Shown here piece after piece: positions 9,220-17,635 of a stretch of 64,000 nucleotides of DNA (positions are counted from its first letter, which is position 1; each line of letters opens with the position of its first letter). Position numbers and translations under genes: made by a program. The notes beneath the pieces are model-generated. The model did no database searches. It was given only the letters and a program-made list of their open reading frames with translations, and was not told where the DNA came from. The stretch comes from Winogradskyella forsetii (GTDB taxonomy: Bacteria; Bacteroidota; Bacteroidia; Flavobacteriales; Flavobacteriaceae): positions 2,134,001 to 2,198,000 of the forward strand of contig NZ_CP053348.1 in NCBI RefSeq assembly GCF_013394595.1. The letters are read 5' to 3'.

Positions 9220-9344
9220 AACACCGTATATAATTTATTGCTTGGTTCTCGCCTACTTACGAAAATCTTCGCGGATTTTCTATGCTGTTTTTATTTGCTA
9301 AATTAGATGCTTAAACCACGCAACAAACCATATACAAACACGTT
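9220..9344 (+). repeat. attC-like site 8
   Basis: Stem GTATATAATTTATTGC with right arm GCAACAAACCATATAC, giving three A/C mismatches on this strand (all G-T on the other). Tail GGTGTACAAC matches the head at site 7; next head is GTTGTGCAC. Confidence 0.87.
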
Positions 9345-9369
9345 GTGCACAAGCTAAAAACGCACTTTC

Positions 9370-10056
9370 ATGAATAAACTTCTTTTACTTTTGATTCCTG
9401 TTTTTTTTATAAACAGTTCAAAAAAATGTGATTCTATTAAAGAAAAATACCCATTAACACCTTCTGGAATTTTTATTAAAACAGATATTTCAAAATATGA
9501 CTCTGAAGAAATTTATAAACATTTCTTTGGTGATAATTATGAGAAAAATGACAACTGGATCAATGGATTTGACACAAGAGATAAAAAAAACATAAGAATA
9601 ACTTTTCACGAACAAGGAATTATAATTACGAATTCTAATTTTACTCAAAAAATTCTGGTAAATGGAAATAGTGAACTAATAAAAAAGATTTATAATTACT
9701 TCAATTAACCTGATTTAATTTATTCTTATATGCATTATGACTCTGGAGATTCATTTGGATTTAGATTAATCCAAAAAGGTAAAACAACTCGTTACCGGTT
9801 TTCATTAAGTTCTGATTGGGTAACTAAAGATTTCGGAAATCCGATTGAAGCTGAACTAGAAATTCTAAACAGTGATTTATATTTTGAAACACAACTAAAG
9901 GAACATTTAGTGTATAAATTGAAAAATGAAAAAAAACCTAGAAGTTATTATTTCATTAATTCTCACTTGGCTAGTGTTGTAATGAACCACTTCTTTGGAT
10001 TCAATTTCCAACAGTATATAGAAGCTGAAAATTATTATTTCACGAAGAAGCAATAA
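9370..10056 (+). pseudogene. lipoprotein/secreted protein gene broken by one in-frame stop
   Basis: Two frames, 9370-9708 (112 residues, hydrophobic N-terminus) and 9730-10056 (108 residues), lie in the same reading frame and are separated only by a TAA at 9706-9708 and seven sense codons. Together they would make a protein of about 228 residues with a signal sequence. A single nonsense change is the simplest explanation; two separate genes are less likely because the second has no good start context. Function unknown. Confidence 0.6.
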
Positions 10057-10067
10057 AGCCAGTGTAC

Positions 10068-10194
10068 AACACCGTGTATAATTAATTGCTTTGGTCGTTG
10101 CTTATTTGGAATATTCCTTCGGAATTTTCTCGCGTTCGTTTTTGTTTACTAAATTAGTTGCTGAAACACGCAACTAACCATACACAAAACCGTT
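10068..10194 (+). repeat. attC-like site 9
   Basis: Standard stem GTGTATAATTAATTGC. Tail GTGTACAAC differs by one base from the exact complement of its head GTTGTGCAC. Next head is GTTAGCTAACATA. Confidence 0.87.
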
Positions 10195-10207
10195 AGCTAA
10201 CATATAA

Positions 10208-11431
10208 ATGAACGACATTTTCAAAACCATATTTCTTTTTATTATTAGTGTTAATTGCTTTTCACAAGAACTAAAAGTATTTGAAATTGATAGTCTTTTT
10301 GGATATAAAAATGATGCAGGTATTATTATTAAACCTCAATACCAATACGCTAATGAATTTGTTGAAAACAAAGCAATCGTTTATAAAAACAATAAGGCTG
10401 GTGTAATTAATACCAATAACAAATTAATCATACCATTTGAATATAATAAAATCTACTTTTTAAATGATTCACTGATTTATGTTAAAAACAGAACAAAATA
10501 CTATCACGAATATAAGTGTGGTGTTCTAAATAAAAATAATCAAGTAGTACTTCCACTAATATTCAGCGAGATTTATTTGAAAAATGAAAAATTGTTTGTA
10601 GAAAAACAAAAGGACAGCCTTATTTCAGAAACACAATTTACAGATACAAGAAATATTAAAAAAACATATGGAATTTATGATTTAAATGGCAAACCAATAT
10701 TGGAACCTGTTTACGATTGGTTTAAAAAAATCGGTTCGGATACTTTACGAGTAAGTAAAGGACAATATTATGCTATGGTTAAAAGCAATGGAGAATTTCT
10801 AACTAATTTGAAATATACCGCATTTGGAGATTTTCATAATAATAGAGCTGCTGTTAGAATAGATAGTTCATATGGGTTTATCAATAAAAGTGGGTATGAA
10901 ATTATAAAACCTCAATTCTACTCGGTTAGCAAATATTATAATAAAACAACTGTTTTCAGAAAACATAATGGTCAAGTAGGTTTTATGGACATTAACGGTA
11001 AAATATTATATGAATCCGTCTATGAAATTTTACGTTATCCTCATTTAGAGTGTGCAGCTGCAAGAAAAAATGAAAAATGGGGACTGATTGATTTAAAAGG
11101 AAACACTCTAGTTCCATTTACGCATAATGATTATATAAGAGAGTTTGAAGGAATAATTGCATTTAAGAAAAATAATAAATGGGCAATATTTGACCAAAAA
11201 GGCAATCAATTAACAGAATATAAGTTTGAATCCTTATTTGTATTTGGAAGCAAAGAATCACCATCTAGCTCTTTTTGGAAATTAAAGGAAAATGGATTTA
11301 AAGAATCTCTTGGATTGGTTGAAGAATCAAATAAGTATGCAGTTATTAATAGCAAAGGAGAATATATTGTTCCATTGAGTGAATCTAAAAATCAAGTTTT
11401 TGAATCATTGGAAAAACTAAAAATACGTTAG
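10208..11431 (+). CDS. secreted WG-repeat protein
   Basis: A 407-residue protein with a signal peptide (1-20, ending NCFSQ) followed by repeated units of the WG type: short G-x-x-D/N-x-x-G-x-x-(I/V)-(I/L)-x-P motifs recur along the whole length, for example KWGLIDLKGNTLVPF and YGFINKSGYEIIKPQ. WG repeats form beta-rich scaffolds, usually periplasmic or surface located; the role is unknown. It starts 14 bases after the site and is the only gene of its cassette. Confidence 0.78.
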   Translation: MNDIFKTIFLFIISVNCFSQELKVFEIDSLFGYKNDAGIIIKPQYQYANEFVENKAIVYKNNKAGVINTNNKLIIPFEYNKIYFLNDSLIYVKNRTKYYHEYKCGVLNKNNQVVLPLIFSEIYLKNEKLFVEKQKDSLISETQFTDTRNIKKTYGIYDLNGKPILEPVYDWFKKIGSDTLRVSKGQYYAMVKSNGEFLTNLKYTAFGDFHNNRAAVRIDSSYGFINKSGYEIIKPQFYSVSKYYNKTTVFRKHNGQVGFMDINGKILYESVYEILRYPHLECAAARKNEKWGLIDLKGNTLVPFTHNDYIREFEGIIAFKKNNKWAIFDQKGNQLTEYKFESLFVFGSKESPSSSFWKLKENGFKESLGLVEESNKYAVINSKGEYIVPLSESKNQVFESLEKLKIR

Positions 11432-11433
11432 CT

Positions 11434-11557
11434 AACACCGTATAAAATTAATTGCTAGTGCAAGCTTACTTACGAAAATCCTTGCGGATTTTCTATTCGG
11501 TTTGTATTTGCTAAATTAGTCGCTTAATCAACGCAACTAATCTTATACAAAACCGTT
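11434..11557 (+). repeat. attC-like site 10
   Basis: Stem GTATAAAATTAATTGC/GCAACTAATCTTATAC and central hairpin GAAAATCC/GGATTTTC. Tail TACGTTAGCTAAC pairs with head GTTAGCTAACATA, a match longer than ten bases. Next head GTTGTAAAAC. Confidence 0.88.
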
Positions 11558-11610
11558 GTAAAACATTTGGAATCGCCCTTTATAGAAAGCGGAATTGAAA
11601 AAATTGAGAA

Positions 11611-11742
11611 ATGGAAAAAGAAAATAATCAACCTAAAATGAGTAGAAACGAAAAAGCGAGATTACAAGCGTTCAAAAACGTAATGGAGAGAAATAAAGAA
11701 AAATCAGAATTGAATAAAAAGGAAAAAAATAAAAAGTTATGA
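11611..11742 (+). CDS. 43-residue basic peptide
   Basis: A short, strongly charged Lys/Glu-rich helical peptide. Its TGA stop overlaps the ATG of the next gene by four bases (ATGA), which suggests translational coupling and supports it as a real small gene. Function unknown. Confidence 0.5.
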   Translation: MEKENNQPKMSRNEKARLQAFKNVMERNKEKSELNKKEKNKKL

Positions 11743-12161
11743 AAGAAAAGGAATTTGAAGAATATTTTAAAAACTCTTTAGGTTTAAAGTTTTTTAAATC
11801 TAAAGATTATAGTGTAGAGCCTCCTTTAATCTCAATTATATTTAAAGACGAAACTGAAAGTATCGAACCTTATGAATATTTGTATAATAATCTAACTAAA
11901 GACGAATTAGCTTTAGTATTTAAAATAAAGAATAATAACACAATGACTTTGTCTATAATTGATAAAGTAAATTCTAAAATATTTAGTATTGAAAATCTCA
12001 ATTACTCAAAATCTGAATTAATAGATTTTAAAAAAAATGGTAAATTTGGAAAGTATTCAATGTTTGCTATAGGTTACAATAATAATGGTCAATTTACTTT
12101 GTCAGAAAAAATTAAGTCATCGCCTTTACTTGTTTCTGAATTGGTTTTTTCTGAAAATTGA
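11739..12161 (+). CDS. unrecognised 140-residue protein
   Basis: A soluble, Lys/Ser-rich protein beginning in a four-base overlap with the preceding small gene. Its N-terminus (KEFEEYFK) resembles that of the opposite-strand protein in the same cassette (DEFKEYFK), which hints at a shared origin, but the match is short. No motif recognised. Confidence 0.55.
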   Translation: MKEKEFEEYFKNSLGLKFFKSKDYSVEPPLISIIFKDETESIEPYEYLYNNLTKDELALVFKIKNNNTMTLSIIDKVNSKIFSIENLNYSKSELIDFKKNGKFGKYSMFAIGYNNNGQFTLSEKIKSSPLLVSELVFSEN

Positions 12162-12256
12162 ATATATTCCACTTGACCTAAACTCTCATTAACCCAAATA
12201 AATCTACCTGCTAATTTTATACTCTGCAACATAATGTGTAATTAAATTAATAAAAT

Positions 12257-12526
12257 ATGAATGAAAAAGAATTAACAATAATGTATGGAAAAGAAAAAGC
12301 TGATGCTTACTTAAAATTCCATAATCTATTAAATGATATTAAAATTAAATATTCAGATTATTTGAAAGAAAATGAATTAGAATTTGAATCTATTTATGAT
12401 TTCATTTTTTCTGAATATGATGTTGGTTTTTATATTACAAATCAATCAGTTTTAAACACACCTCTTAAAGCCCATTTAGATTCTGCGTTTTCGGAATCAT
12501 TTTCTAAACTATTTAAAAAAGGTTGA
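12257..12526 (+). CDS. unrecognised 89-residue protein
   Basis: A small acidic, aromatic-rich protein with no known motif. Its last 85 bases overlap the 3' end of a convergent gene on the other strand. The pair shares a cassette with two further small genes. Confidence 0.5.
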   Translation: MNEKELTIMYGKEKADAYLKFHNLLNDIKIKYSDYLKENELEFESIYDFIFSEYDVGFYITNQSVLNTPLKAHLDSAFSESFSKLFKKG

Positions 12527-12678
12527 ATTAAATTACCAATAGTAGCTTGAATCATTTTCGGTTCGCCATTAACTAAATAGAATAATTGAATTTGTTTTTT
12601 TTCATCAAAGCGAACTGAAACATCATTTTGAGAAATAGTAAATGTATCTTTAAAATATTCCTTAAATTCGTCTGACAT
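12442..12678 (-). CDS. 78-residue protein, opposite strand to the array
   Basis: The only plausible cassette gene in the array that is read on the - strand. It begins MSDEFKEYFK and has a well-spread amino-acid composition. It converges on and overlaps the 89-residue gene. It could be part of a small toxin-antitoxin-like set with its neighbours, but nothing in the sequence proves it. Confidence 0.5.
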   Translation of the reverse strand: MSDEFKEYFKDTFTISQNDVSVRFDEKKQIQLFYLVNGEPKMIQATIGNLIQPFLNSLENDSENAESKWALRGVFKTD

Positions 12679-12704
12679 AACAATATGGAATTAAAACGTT
12701 TTAC

Positions 12705-12826
12705 AACACCGTGTATAATTAATTGCTACACTTTGCAACACCTTAACTAATGGTTTCTATGCTTGCATTTTACCAATCCCGAATTGAATTTATTTTAAAT
12801 CGCAACTAACAATACACAAATACGTT
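12705..12826 (+). repeat. attC-like site 11
   Basis: Stem GTGTATAATTAATTGC with right arm GCAACTAACAATACAC; the centre is divergent and lacks the usual GGAAAATTCC hairpin. Tail GTTTTACAAC matches head GTTGTAAAAC of the preceding cassette. Next head GTTGCCAAC. Confidence 0.85.
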
Positions 12827-12856
12827 GCCAACAAGCTGAAAAAAATCCCGAACTGA

Positions 12857-13603
12857 ATGAAAATTTCTTGGAATATTAACGAATCCGATATTCAAAAAGT
12901 AAAAATTGTTATGAAAGAAAATGACAATTTCTTCTTAAAAAATCGGAGAGAAAGAAATGTCGAAAAAAAGAACATTGAGATAAACAAGAATATCATAATC
13001 CTGAATTTAATGATGTGCCTTTTGACATCTCAACAACGTTCGGGACCAAATTCTGTCGTTGGAAAATTTTTAAGCCTAAAACCTTTTCCAATTACGTCTG
13101 AATTAATCGCTGAATCGGAAAACATAGAATTATTAATAAAACAAATTCTTCAGAAAAACGGACTAACAAGATATATAAATAAAATTTCCGCTTTTTTCGC
13201 AGAGAACATTAAGAAAATTGAACTTGACAATTGGAATATAATATCAAAATTAGAATACTTGAATAATAATCAATCCAAAGAAACTGAAAGAGAATTAGCG
13301 GATTTTTTAAATGATTGGCTTAAAGGTTTTGGACCAAAACAATCAAGGAATTTCCTTCAAGCTTTAGGATTGACTAAATATGAACTTCCGATTGATTCGA
13401 GAATTGCAAGTTGGCTAAATGATTTTGGATTTCCTGTGAGTTTGACTTCATCACCTTTGAGCGATAAAGGATATTATCATTTTGTGTCGGACGGAATTCA
13501 AGAATTGTGTTTAAAAGCAAACATTTATCCTTGTGAATTAGATGCAGTAATATTTTCGAGTTTTGACAATGATGAATGGACTGAAAAAAATATAATGCTC
13601 TGA
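12857..13603 (+). CDS. 8-oxoguanine DNA glycosylase-like HhH protein
   Basis: A 248-residue protein with a helix-hairpin-helix GFGPKQSRNFLQALG (about 157-171) and a downstream PIDSRIASWL. Lys161 and Asp180 are placed like the catalytic lysine and aspartate of Ogg2-type DNA glycosylase/AP lyases of the HhH-GPD superfamily. The probable role is removal of oxidised bases from DNA. A repair enzyme as cassette cargo is unusual. It is alone in its cassette. Confidence 0.7.
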   Translation: MKISWNINESDIQKVKIVMKENDNFFLKNRRERNVEKKNIEINKNIIILNLMMCLLTSQQRSGPNSVVGKFLSLKPFPITSELIAESENIELLIKQILQKNGLTRYINKISAFFAENIKKIELDNWNIISKLEYLNNNQSKETERELADFLNDWLKGFGPKQSRNFLQALGLTKYELPIDSRIASWLNDFGFPVSLTSSPLSDKGYYHFVSDGIQELCLKANIYPCELDAVIFSSFDNDEWTEKNIML

Positions 13604-13620
13604 ATAAAAAGCCAGTTGGC

Positions 13621-13744
13621 AACACCGTATATAATTTATTGCTAGTTCTAGCCTACTTACGAAAATCCTCGCGGATTTTCTATTCGGTTTGTATTTGCTA
13701 AATTAGGTGCTTAAAACACGCAACAAACCATATACATCAACGTT
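13621..13744 (+). repeat. attC-like site 12
   Basis: Stem GTATATAATTTATTGC/GCAACAAACCATATAC with three A/C mismatches; central GAAAATCC/GGATTTTC. Tail GTTGGCAAC pairs with its own head GTTGCCAAC. Next head GTTGTAAGCA. Confidence 0.88.
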
Positions 13745-13766
13745 GTAAGCAATGTAAGCAACACGT

Positions 13767-14258
13767 ATGACAACTGAAATAAGAGAAGAATTTGAAAATA
13801 TATATTATGATAATAATTGTATATTGAACTCAAATGATTACCAATTCAACAGAATTCAATTTATAAAAAGAAAAAATATGTTTTCAGAGGATTTTAATAA
13901 TGAAGATAAAATAACCTTTGAAGTATGTGTGATAAATCCTGAAAATAATCAATGCAATTATTTTACGGCTTTATTGGATACAGGTTCTACTTTCACAGGA
14001 ATTAGTCCTAAAGTAAAGGAAATTCTAAACCTAAAACCATCAAAAGGGACTTACAACTATACGGATGTCGAAGGAAATATTAAAGAGACATCAATTTGCA
14101 ATATATACTTAAACATTATAAAGGTTAATTATATGTTTAAAATAGAAAGTGCTGTAACACCCACGATATATGACTTTTGCGATGTTATAATAGGAATGGA
14201 CGTAATTAAACAATGTAATTTAAAATTAGAAAAAGGGCAATTTACATTGGGCTATTAA
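13767..14258 (+). CDS. retropepsin-like aspartyl protease
   Basis: A 163-residue protein with ALLDTGST (about 68-75; catalytic Asp71-Thr-Gly) and a later hydrophobic DVIIGMDVI segment, the two hallmarks of single-domain pepsin-like proteases that act as dimers. No signal peptide is seen, so it is probably cytoplasmic. Substrate unknown. Cassette ends GTTGTAAGCA and TGCTTACAAC are exact complements. Confidence 0.72.
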   Translation: MTTEIREEFENIYYDNNCILNSNDYQFNRIQFIKRKNMFSEDFNNEDKITFEVCVINPENNQCNYFTALLDTGSTFTGISPKVKEILNLKPSKGTYNYTDVEGNIKETSICNIYLNIIKVNYMFKIESAVTPTIYDFCDVIIGMDVIKQCNLKLEKGQFTLGY

Positions 14259-14271
14259 AAACACTGCTTAC

Positions 14272-14396
14272 AACAACGTATATAAAACATTGCTTTTTCC
14301 TCGCACACTTGGAAAAACAATTTATAAAAACAAAAACAGCATTAATTTGCAAACAACAATTTTTAACCCACGCAACGTTCCATATACAAACACGTT
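14272..14396 (+). repeat. attC-like site 13
   Basis: Stem GTATATAAAACATTGC with right arm GCAACGTTCCATATAC (three A/C mismatches). Centre divergent. The head to the right, GTTGCCAGTA, belongs to the cassette interrupted by the second IS. Confidence 0.86.
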
Positions 14397-14436
14397 GCCA
14401 GTAATTTGAGAACAGCCAAAACCAAACGACAAACCA

Positions 14437-14901
14437 ATGGAATTTTTTGAAAGTCATTTTAAATCTAACGAAGAACTTATTGGAATGTTGAGTGATGTCG
14501 AAAATGAAAATATTGAAAAAAACAAAGAGAATTATTCAATAGTAATAGAATCGTTTAATGATGTTATTTTTAAATTCACTTCTTTGAGTTTAGCACTTTT
14601 AGAAAAAGGAAATTTTAAAACAAAAAAACTCTTTTACACAAATGGTTATTTAACTTCAATATCAAATAATTTCCTATCAATTAAGAGCACTTTTTTAAGT
14701 GGTTTCCACTTTCAATTACAGAACATTATTAGAAGTCAATTTGAACAATTAAATATTCTTATTTCATTCCTTTATGACAATGATTTTTTTGAAAGATTCA
14801 CGAAAAAAATAGAGAATAAAGAGGCGATATTTACACCTAAACTAAAAAACTCTGAAAGAATAATTAAGAAGATATTTAGTTCAGAAATCAATATTTCAAA
14901 T
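14437..14901 (+). pseudogene. 5' part of an unrecognised gene cut by an IS
   Basis: About 155 residues of a helical, phenylalanine-rich soluble protein are intact up to the IS inverted repeat; the frame then runs into IS sequence and stops at 14931. The rest of the gene is not found beyond the IS: the sequence there is repetitive and the cassette end does not match this cassette's head. Confidence 0.6.
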
Positions 14902-14927
14902 TGTAAGCTTCCCCAGATTAGAACTGC

Positions 14928-15716
14928 TTAATTTTCTAAAACTTCCATAAAGTTATTGTTTTTAATTCTACTTTGGCTAGCCAAAGTAGAATTAAGTTTC
15001 GCATATTTTATTGGTGGTACCTTTCCCAGAGCATCATGTGGTCTTTTATTGTTGTAATCGTCCATCCAAATCTGGGTTTGTTCCCTCACTTGGTCAATAT
15101 GCTCAAATATATATTTATTCAATACACCTCTTCTATATGAGCCGTTGAACCGTTCTATAAAGGCATTTTGAGTGGGTTTCCCCGGTTGAATGTATTTAAA
15201 GTCTATCTCGTGCATCTGGCTCCATTCAAAGGCTATCTTTGCTATAAACTCTGGTCCGTTGTCCATACGTATCTTTTGGGGCTTACCCTTTTTATTGATT
15301 AGGTGATTAAGCACCCAAACTACCCGATTACTGGTCAGTGAAAAATCTATCTCTATATGAAGGGCCTCTCTATTGAAATCATCAATGATATTAAAGGCTC
15401 GAAAACGCCTCTTGTTTTCCAATACATCAGTTACAAAATCCATGCTCCAGGTATGGTTGAGTTCATTTGGCACTTCTAAAGGTTCTTTAACACGTGCAGG
15501 CAAACGTTTCTTTGCTTTTCTCCTCAAAGGAAGCCCCAACGAAACATAAACCCTGTGCACGCGTTTATGGTTCCATGGCTTGCCTTCTTCCCGTAATCGG
15601 TCATAAGCCTTCCAAAAACCTTCTTCAGAGTGTTCTTTAGCTTTTTGCTGTAAAGCTTGTTCTATCTCGGAATCATCCTTGCCCAATGGGGTGTAATAAT
15701 ACACGCTCTTACTCAT
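14928..15716 (-). CDS. IS3-family transposase OrfB
   Basis: A 262-residue DDE transposase with WSMDFVTD (first Asp), RMDNGPEF (second Asp) and [13 protein letters not shown] (Glu), the pattern of the IS407/IS2 side of the IS3 family. It lies in the -1 frame relative to orfA. All catalytic residues are present. Confidence 0.9.
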   Translation of the reverse strand: MSKSVYYYTPLGKDDSEIEQALQQKAKEHSEEGFWKAYDRLREEGKPWNHKRVHRVYVSLGLPLRRKAKKRLPARVKEPLEVPNELNHTWSMDFVTDVLENKRRFRAFNIIDDFNREALHIEIDFSLTSNRVVWVLNHLINKKGKPQKIRMDNGPEFIAKIAFEWSQMHEIDFKYIQPGKPTQNAFIERFNGSYRRGVLNKYIFEHIDQVREQTQIWMDDYNNKRPHDALGKVPPIKYAKLNSTLASQSRIKNNNFMEVLEN

Positions 15717-15790
15717 ATTCAGGACACGGCACGCCCTACTGATACCGTAATGAATAAGTTCCTTGGTGATACTCCTTTTACGGCAGGGCT

Positions 15791-16069
15791 TTAAAGCTTT
15801 TTTTCTATGATCTCTTTGGCCATTTGATGGTCAAGCGCTAAAGTAGCATACATCTGTTTGAGCTTACGGTTTTCTTCCTCGAGCTCTTTTAGCCGTTTAA
15901 GCTCTTTTGAGTTCATTCCGGCATATTTGGAACGCCATTTGTAAAAACTGGCCGAACTCACCCCGTGTTCCCTGCTTATCTGATCAACGCTCTTGCCGTT
16001 GTCAAACTCCTTTAAAATCTTTGCGATCTGCTGTGGACTAAATTTACTTTTTCTCATAATACTGTTCAA
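15791..16069 (-). CDS. IS3-family transposase OrfA
   Basis: A 92-residue OrfA with a helix-turn-helix (about 10-45) and a C-terminal coiled coil. Its end contains GAA AAA AAG on the - strand (15798-15804), a textbook A-AAA-AAG slippery sequence for -1 frameshifting into orfB. Confidence 0.9.
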   Translation of the reverse strand: MNSIMRKSKFSPQQIAKILKEFDNGKSVDQISREHGVSSASFYKWRSKYAGMNSKELKRLKELEEENRKLKQMYATLALDHQMAKEIIEKKL

Positions 16070-16120
16070 ATTTAAGATTATTATTCTACTTTTAAACAGT
16101 TCGGTTATAAGGGAAGCTTA

Positions 16121-16375
16121 CAACTCAAAAGCATTACGGAGTAAACTCAACTTGACTAAATAACCAAGATAATTTAGATTTAAATAATTAATGAAAGTAA
16201 AACAACTTACAACTCACTCTACTCTGCTTGAATTAAAACAACTAAGATAATTTAAGATTAAAAAAGACTAATATAGAAACCAAATATCAACTCACTCTAC
16301 TCTATTTGATAATTAAAACAACTAAGATAAATTGAGATTCAAAAGATTGATAAAGGAAACCAAGATTCAAAAGCA
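16121..16375 (+). repeat. degenerate tandem repeat, about 80-bp period
   Basis: Three imperfect copies start near 16121, 16210 and 16288. The last two share CAACTCACTCTACTCT and later an ACAACTAAGATAA segment. The run lies directly beside the IS right end. No convincing gene is present; a 60-codon frame at 16332-16514 starts in the repeat and has no ribosome-binding context. Confidence 0.6.
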
Positions 16376-16546
16376 AACGTTTATCGTTACGGCTGAACTA
16401 CACGCAGGAAAACCAATTTGTACTAATCTGGATTCGCTAAACGGAGTAATACGCTTAAACTCTTGCGAGAATTTGAGTTCCAAAATGAATCTAAAGAAAA
16501 ATATAAAAATTTGAACTCTGCCTAAATAAAAAAAAAGCCAGTAGTT

Positions 16547-16673
16547 AACAACGTGTATAATTAATTGCTTTTTTTAGATTACGTGCGAAAATTCCGCTGG
16601 AATTTTCTCGGGTTCGGTCAATTTTTGCTAAATTAGTTGCCAAACCACGCAACTAAACATACACAAGACCGTT
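16547..16673 (+). repeat. attC-like site 14
   Basis: Standard stem GTGTATAATTAATTGC and hairpin GAAAATTCC/GGAATTTTC. Its tail AGTAGTTAAC does not match the head GTTGCCAGTA at site 13, so this is the end of a different cassette from the one that starts at 14394. Next head GTTGCCAACA. Confidence 0.88.
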
Positions 16674-16682
16674 GCCAACAAT

Positions 16683-17486
16683 ATGAAAAACAGCCTGCTA
16701 ATAATAACTCTTTTATTATTTCAATTTGGAAAAAGTCAAGAAATAGACTTGTCCGATTGGGAAATGGATAGTATACCAACTAGCTTTAAAGAATTGAATG
16801 AAGCCAGTAACTCAAAGTATCGTTGGAGTTTCAATAACTTAAATGATACAATTACAATTGTAGAAAATAAATACACTAGAGTTAATGGAGACGAATTGCC
16901 TTTCTCAATTGATAGTGTAAAGAACATAAGCGGAACAAAATATATTAAAACTGTATTTAATGGTTATTTGATTGGATATAATCACGGCGAATTTGGAGGT
17001 GGTTTAAAATTTATTTCAACCTATAACGATTATAATTATACATTGGAACTAATCGACAAAAATGATGAATGGAAATATCCTTACATCCCAAAGAATGTAT
17101 GCGACATTTTTGAATTTAATGACAAAATCTATGCAACTAGAGGTTTGGCACATATGATAGACGGAAATGGAGGTCTTTATGAAATTATCTTTAAAGATGG
17201 TAAATGGAATTATAAATTCGAATCAAAACTGCCAGGAACACCAGATATTACTTTTGTGCATAATAATTCATTATATATAATTACTACACAACATATTTTA
17301 AGGTTTGATGAAAACGAAAAAATGACTACACTTTTAAAATCACCAATTTATTGGGGCTATTTATATCCAACAAATTCGTTTATAAAGAAAAATGACATTT
17401 ATTTAGCAATGAGAAAAGGAATTTTAATAATCAGAGATTTTGAGTCTGAACCGAAATACGAATGGCATACTAAAAAAATACTGTAG
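16683..17486 (+). CDS. secreted protein of unknown function
   Basis: A 267-residue protein with a signal peptide (1-18, ending FGKSQ). The mature part has repeated aromatic and glycine-rich strands and a HMIDGNGGLYEI segment, in keeping with a beta-propeller-like or WD-type repeat fold, but no family is assigned. It begins 10 bases after the site. Head GTTGCCAACA and tail TGTAGGCAAC differ by one base from perfect complementarity. Confidence 0.65.
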   Translation: MKNSLLIITLLLFQFGKSQEIDLSDWEMDSIPTSFKELNEASNSKYRWSFNNLNDTITIVENKYTRVNGDELPFSIDSVKNISGTKYIKTVFNGYLIGYNHGEFGGGLKFISTYNDYNYTLELIDKNDEWKYPYIPKNVCDIFEFNDKIYATRGLAHMIDGNGGLYEIIFKDGKWNYKFESKLPGTPDITFVHNNSLYIITTQHILRFDENEKMTTLLKSPIYWGYLYPTNSFIKKNDIYLAMRKGILIIRDFESEPKYEWHTKKIL

Positions 17487-17488
17487 GC

Positions 17489-17615
17489 AACACCGTGTAT
17501 AATTAATTGCTGTTTTCTTCTCTACTTGCGAATATTCCTGCGGAATATTCACAGGTTCGTAAAAGTTTACTAATTTAGTTGCTAAACCACGCAACTAACC
17601 ATACACAAACACGTT
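17489..17615 (+). repeat. attC-like site 15
   Basis: Standard stem; the central hairpin is GAATATTCC/GGAATATTC, another compensated variant. Next head GTTGCCAGTA. Confidence 0.88.
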
Positions 17616-17635
17616 GCCAGTAATTTGACCAACCT

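Larger units (their letters stand above)
14902..16122 (-). mobile_element. IS3-family (IS407-like) insertion sequence
   Basis: About 1.22 kb, bounded by inverted repeats TGTAAGCTTCCC and GGGAAGCTTACA. It carries orfA and orfB on the - strand. No target-site duplication is visible, and left and right flanks belong to different cassettes, so flanking DNA was probably lost after insertion. Confidence 0.9.

Noticed and set aside
16332..16514. 60-codon frame after the second IS
   Set aside because: It starts with TTG inside a tandem repeat, has no ribosome-binding context and no recognised family.
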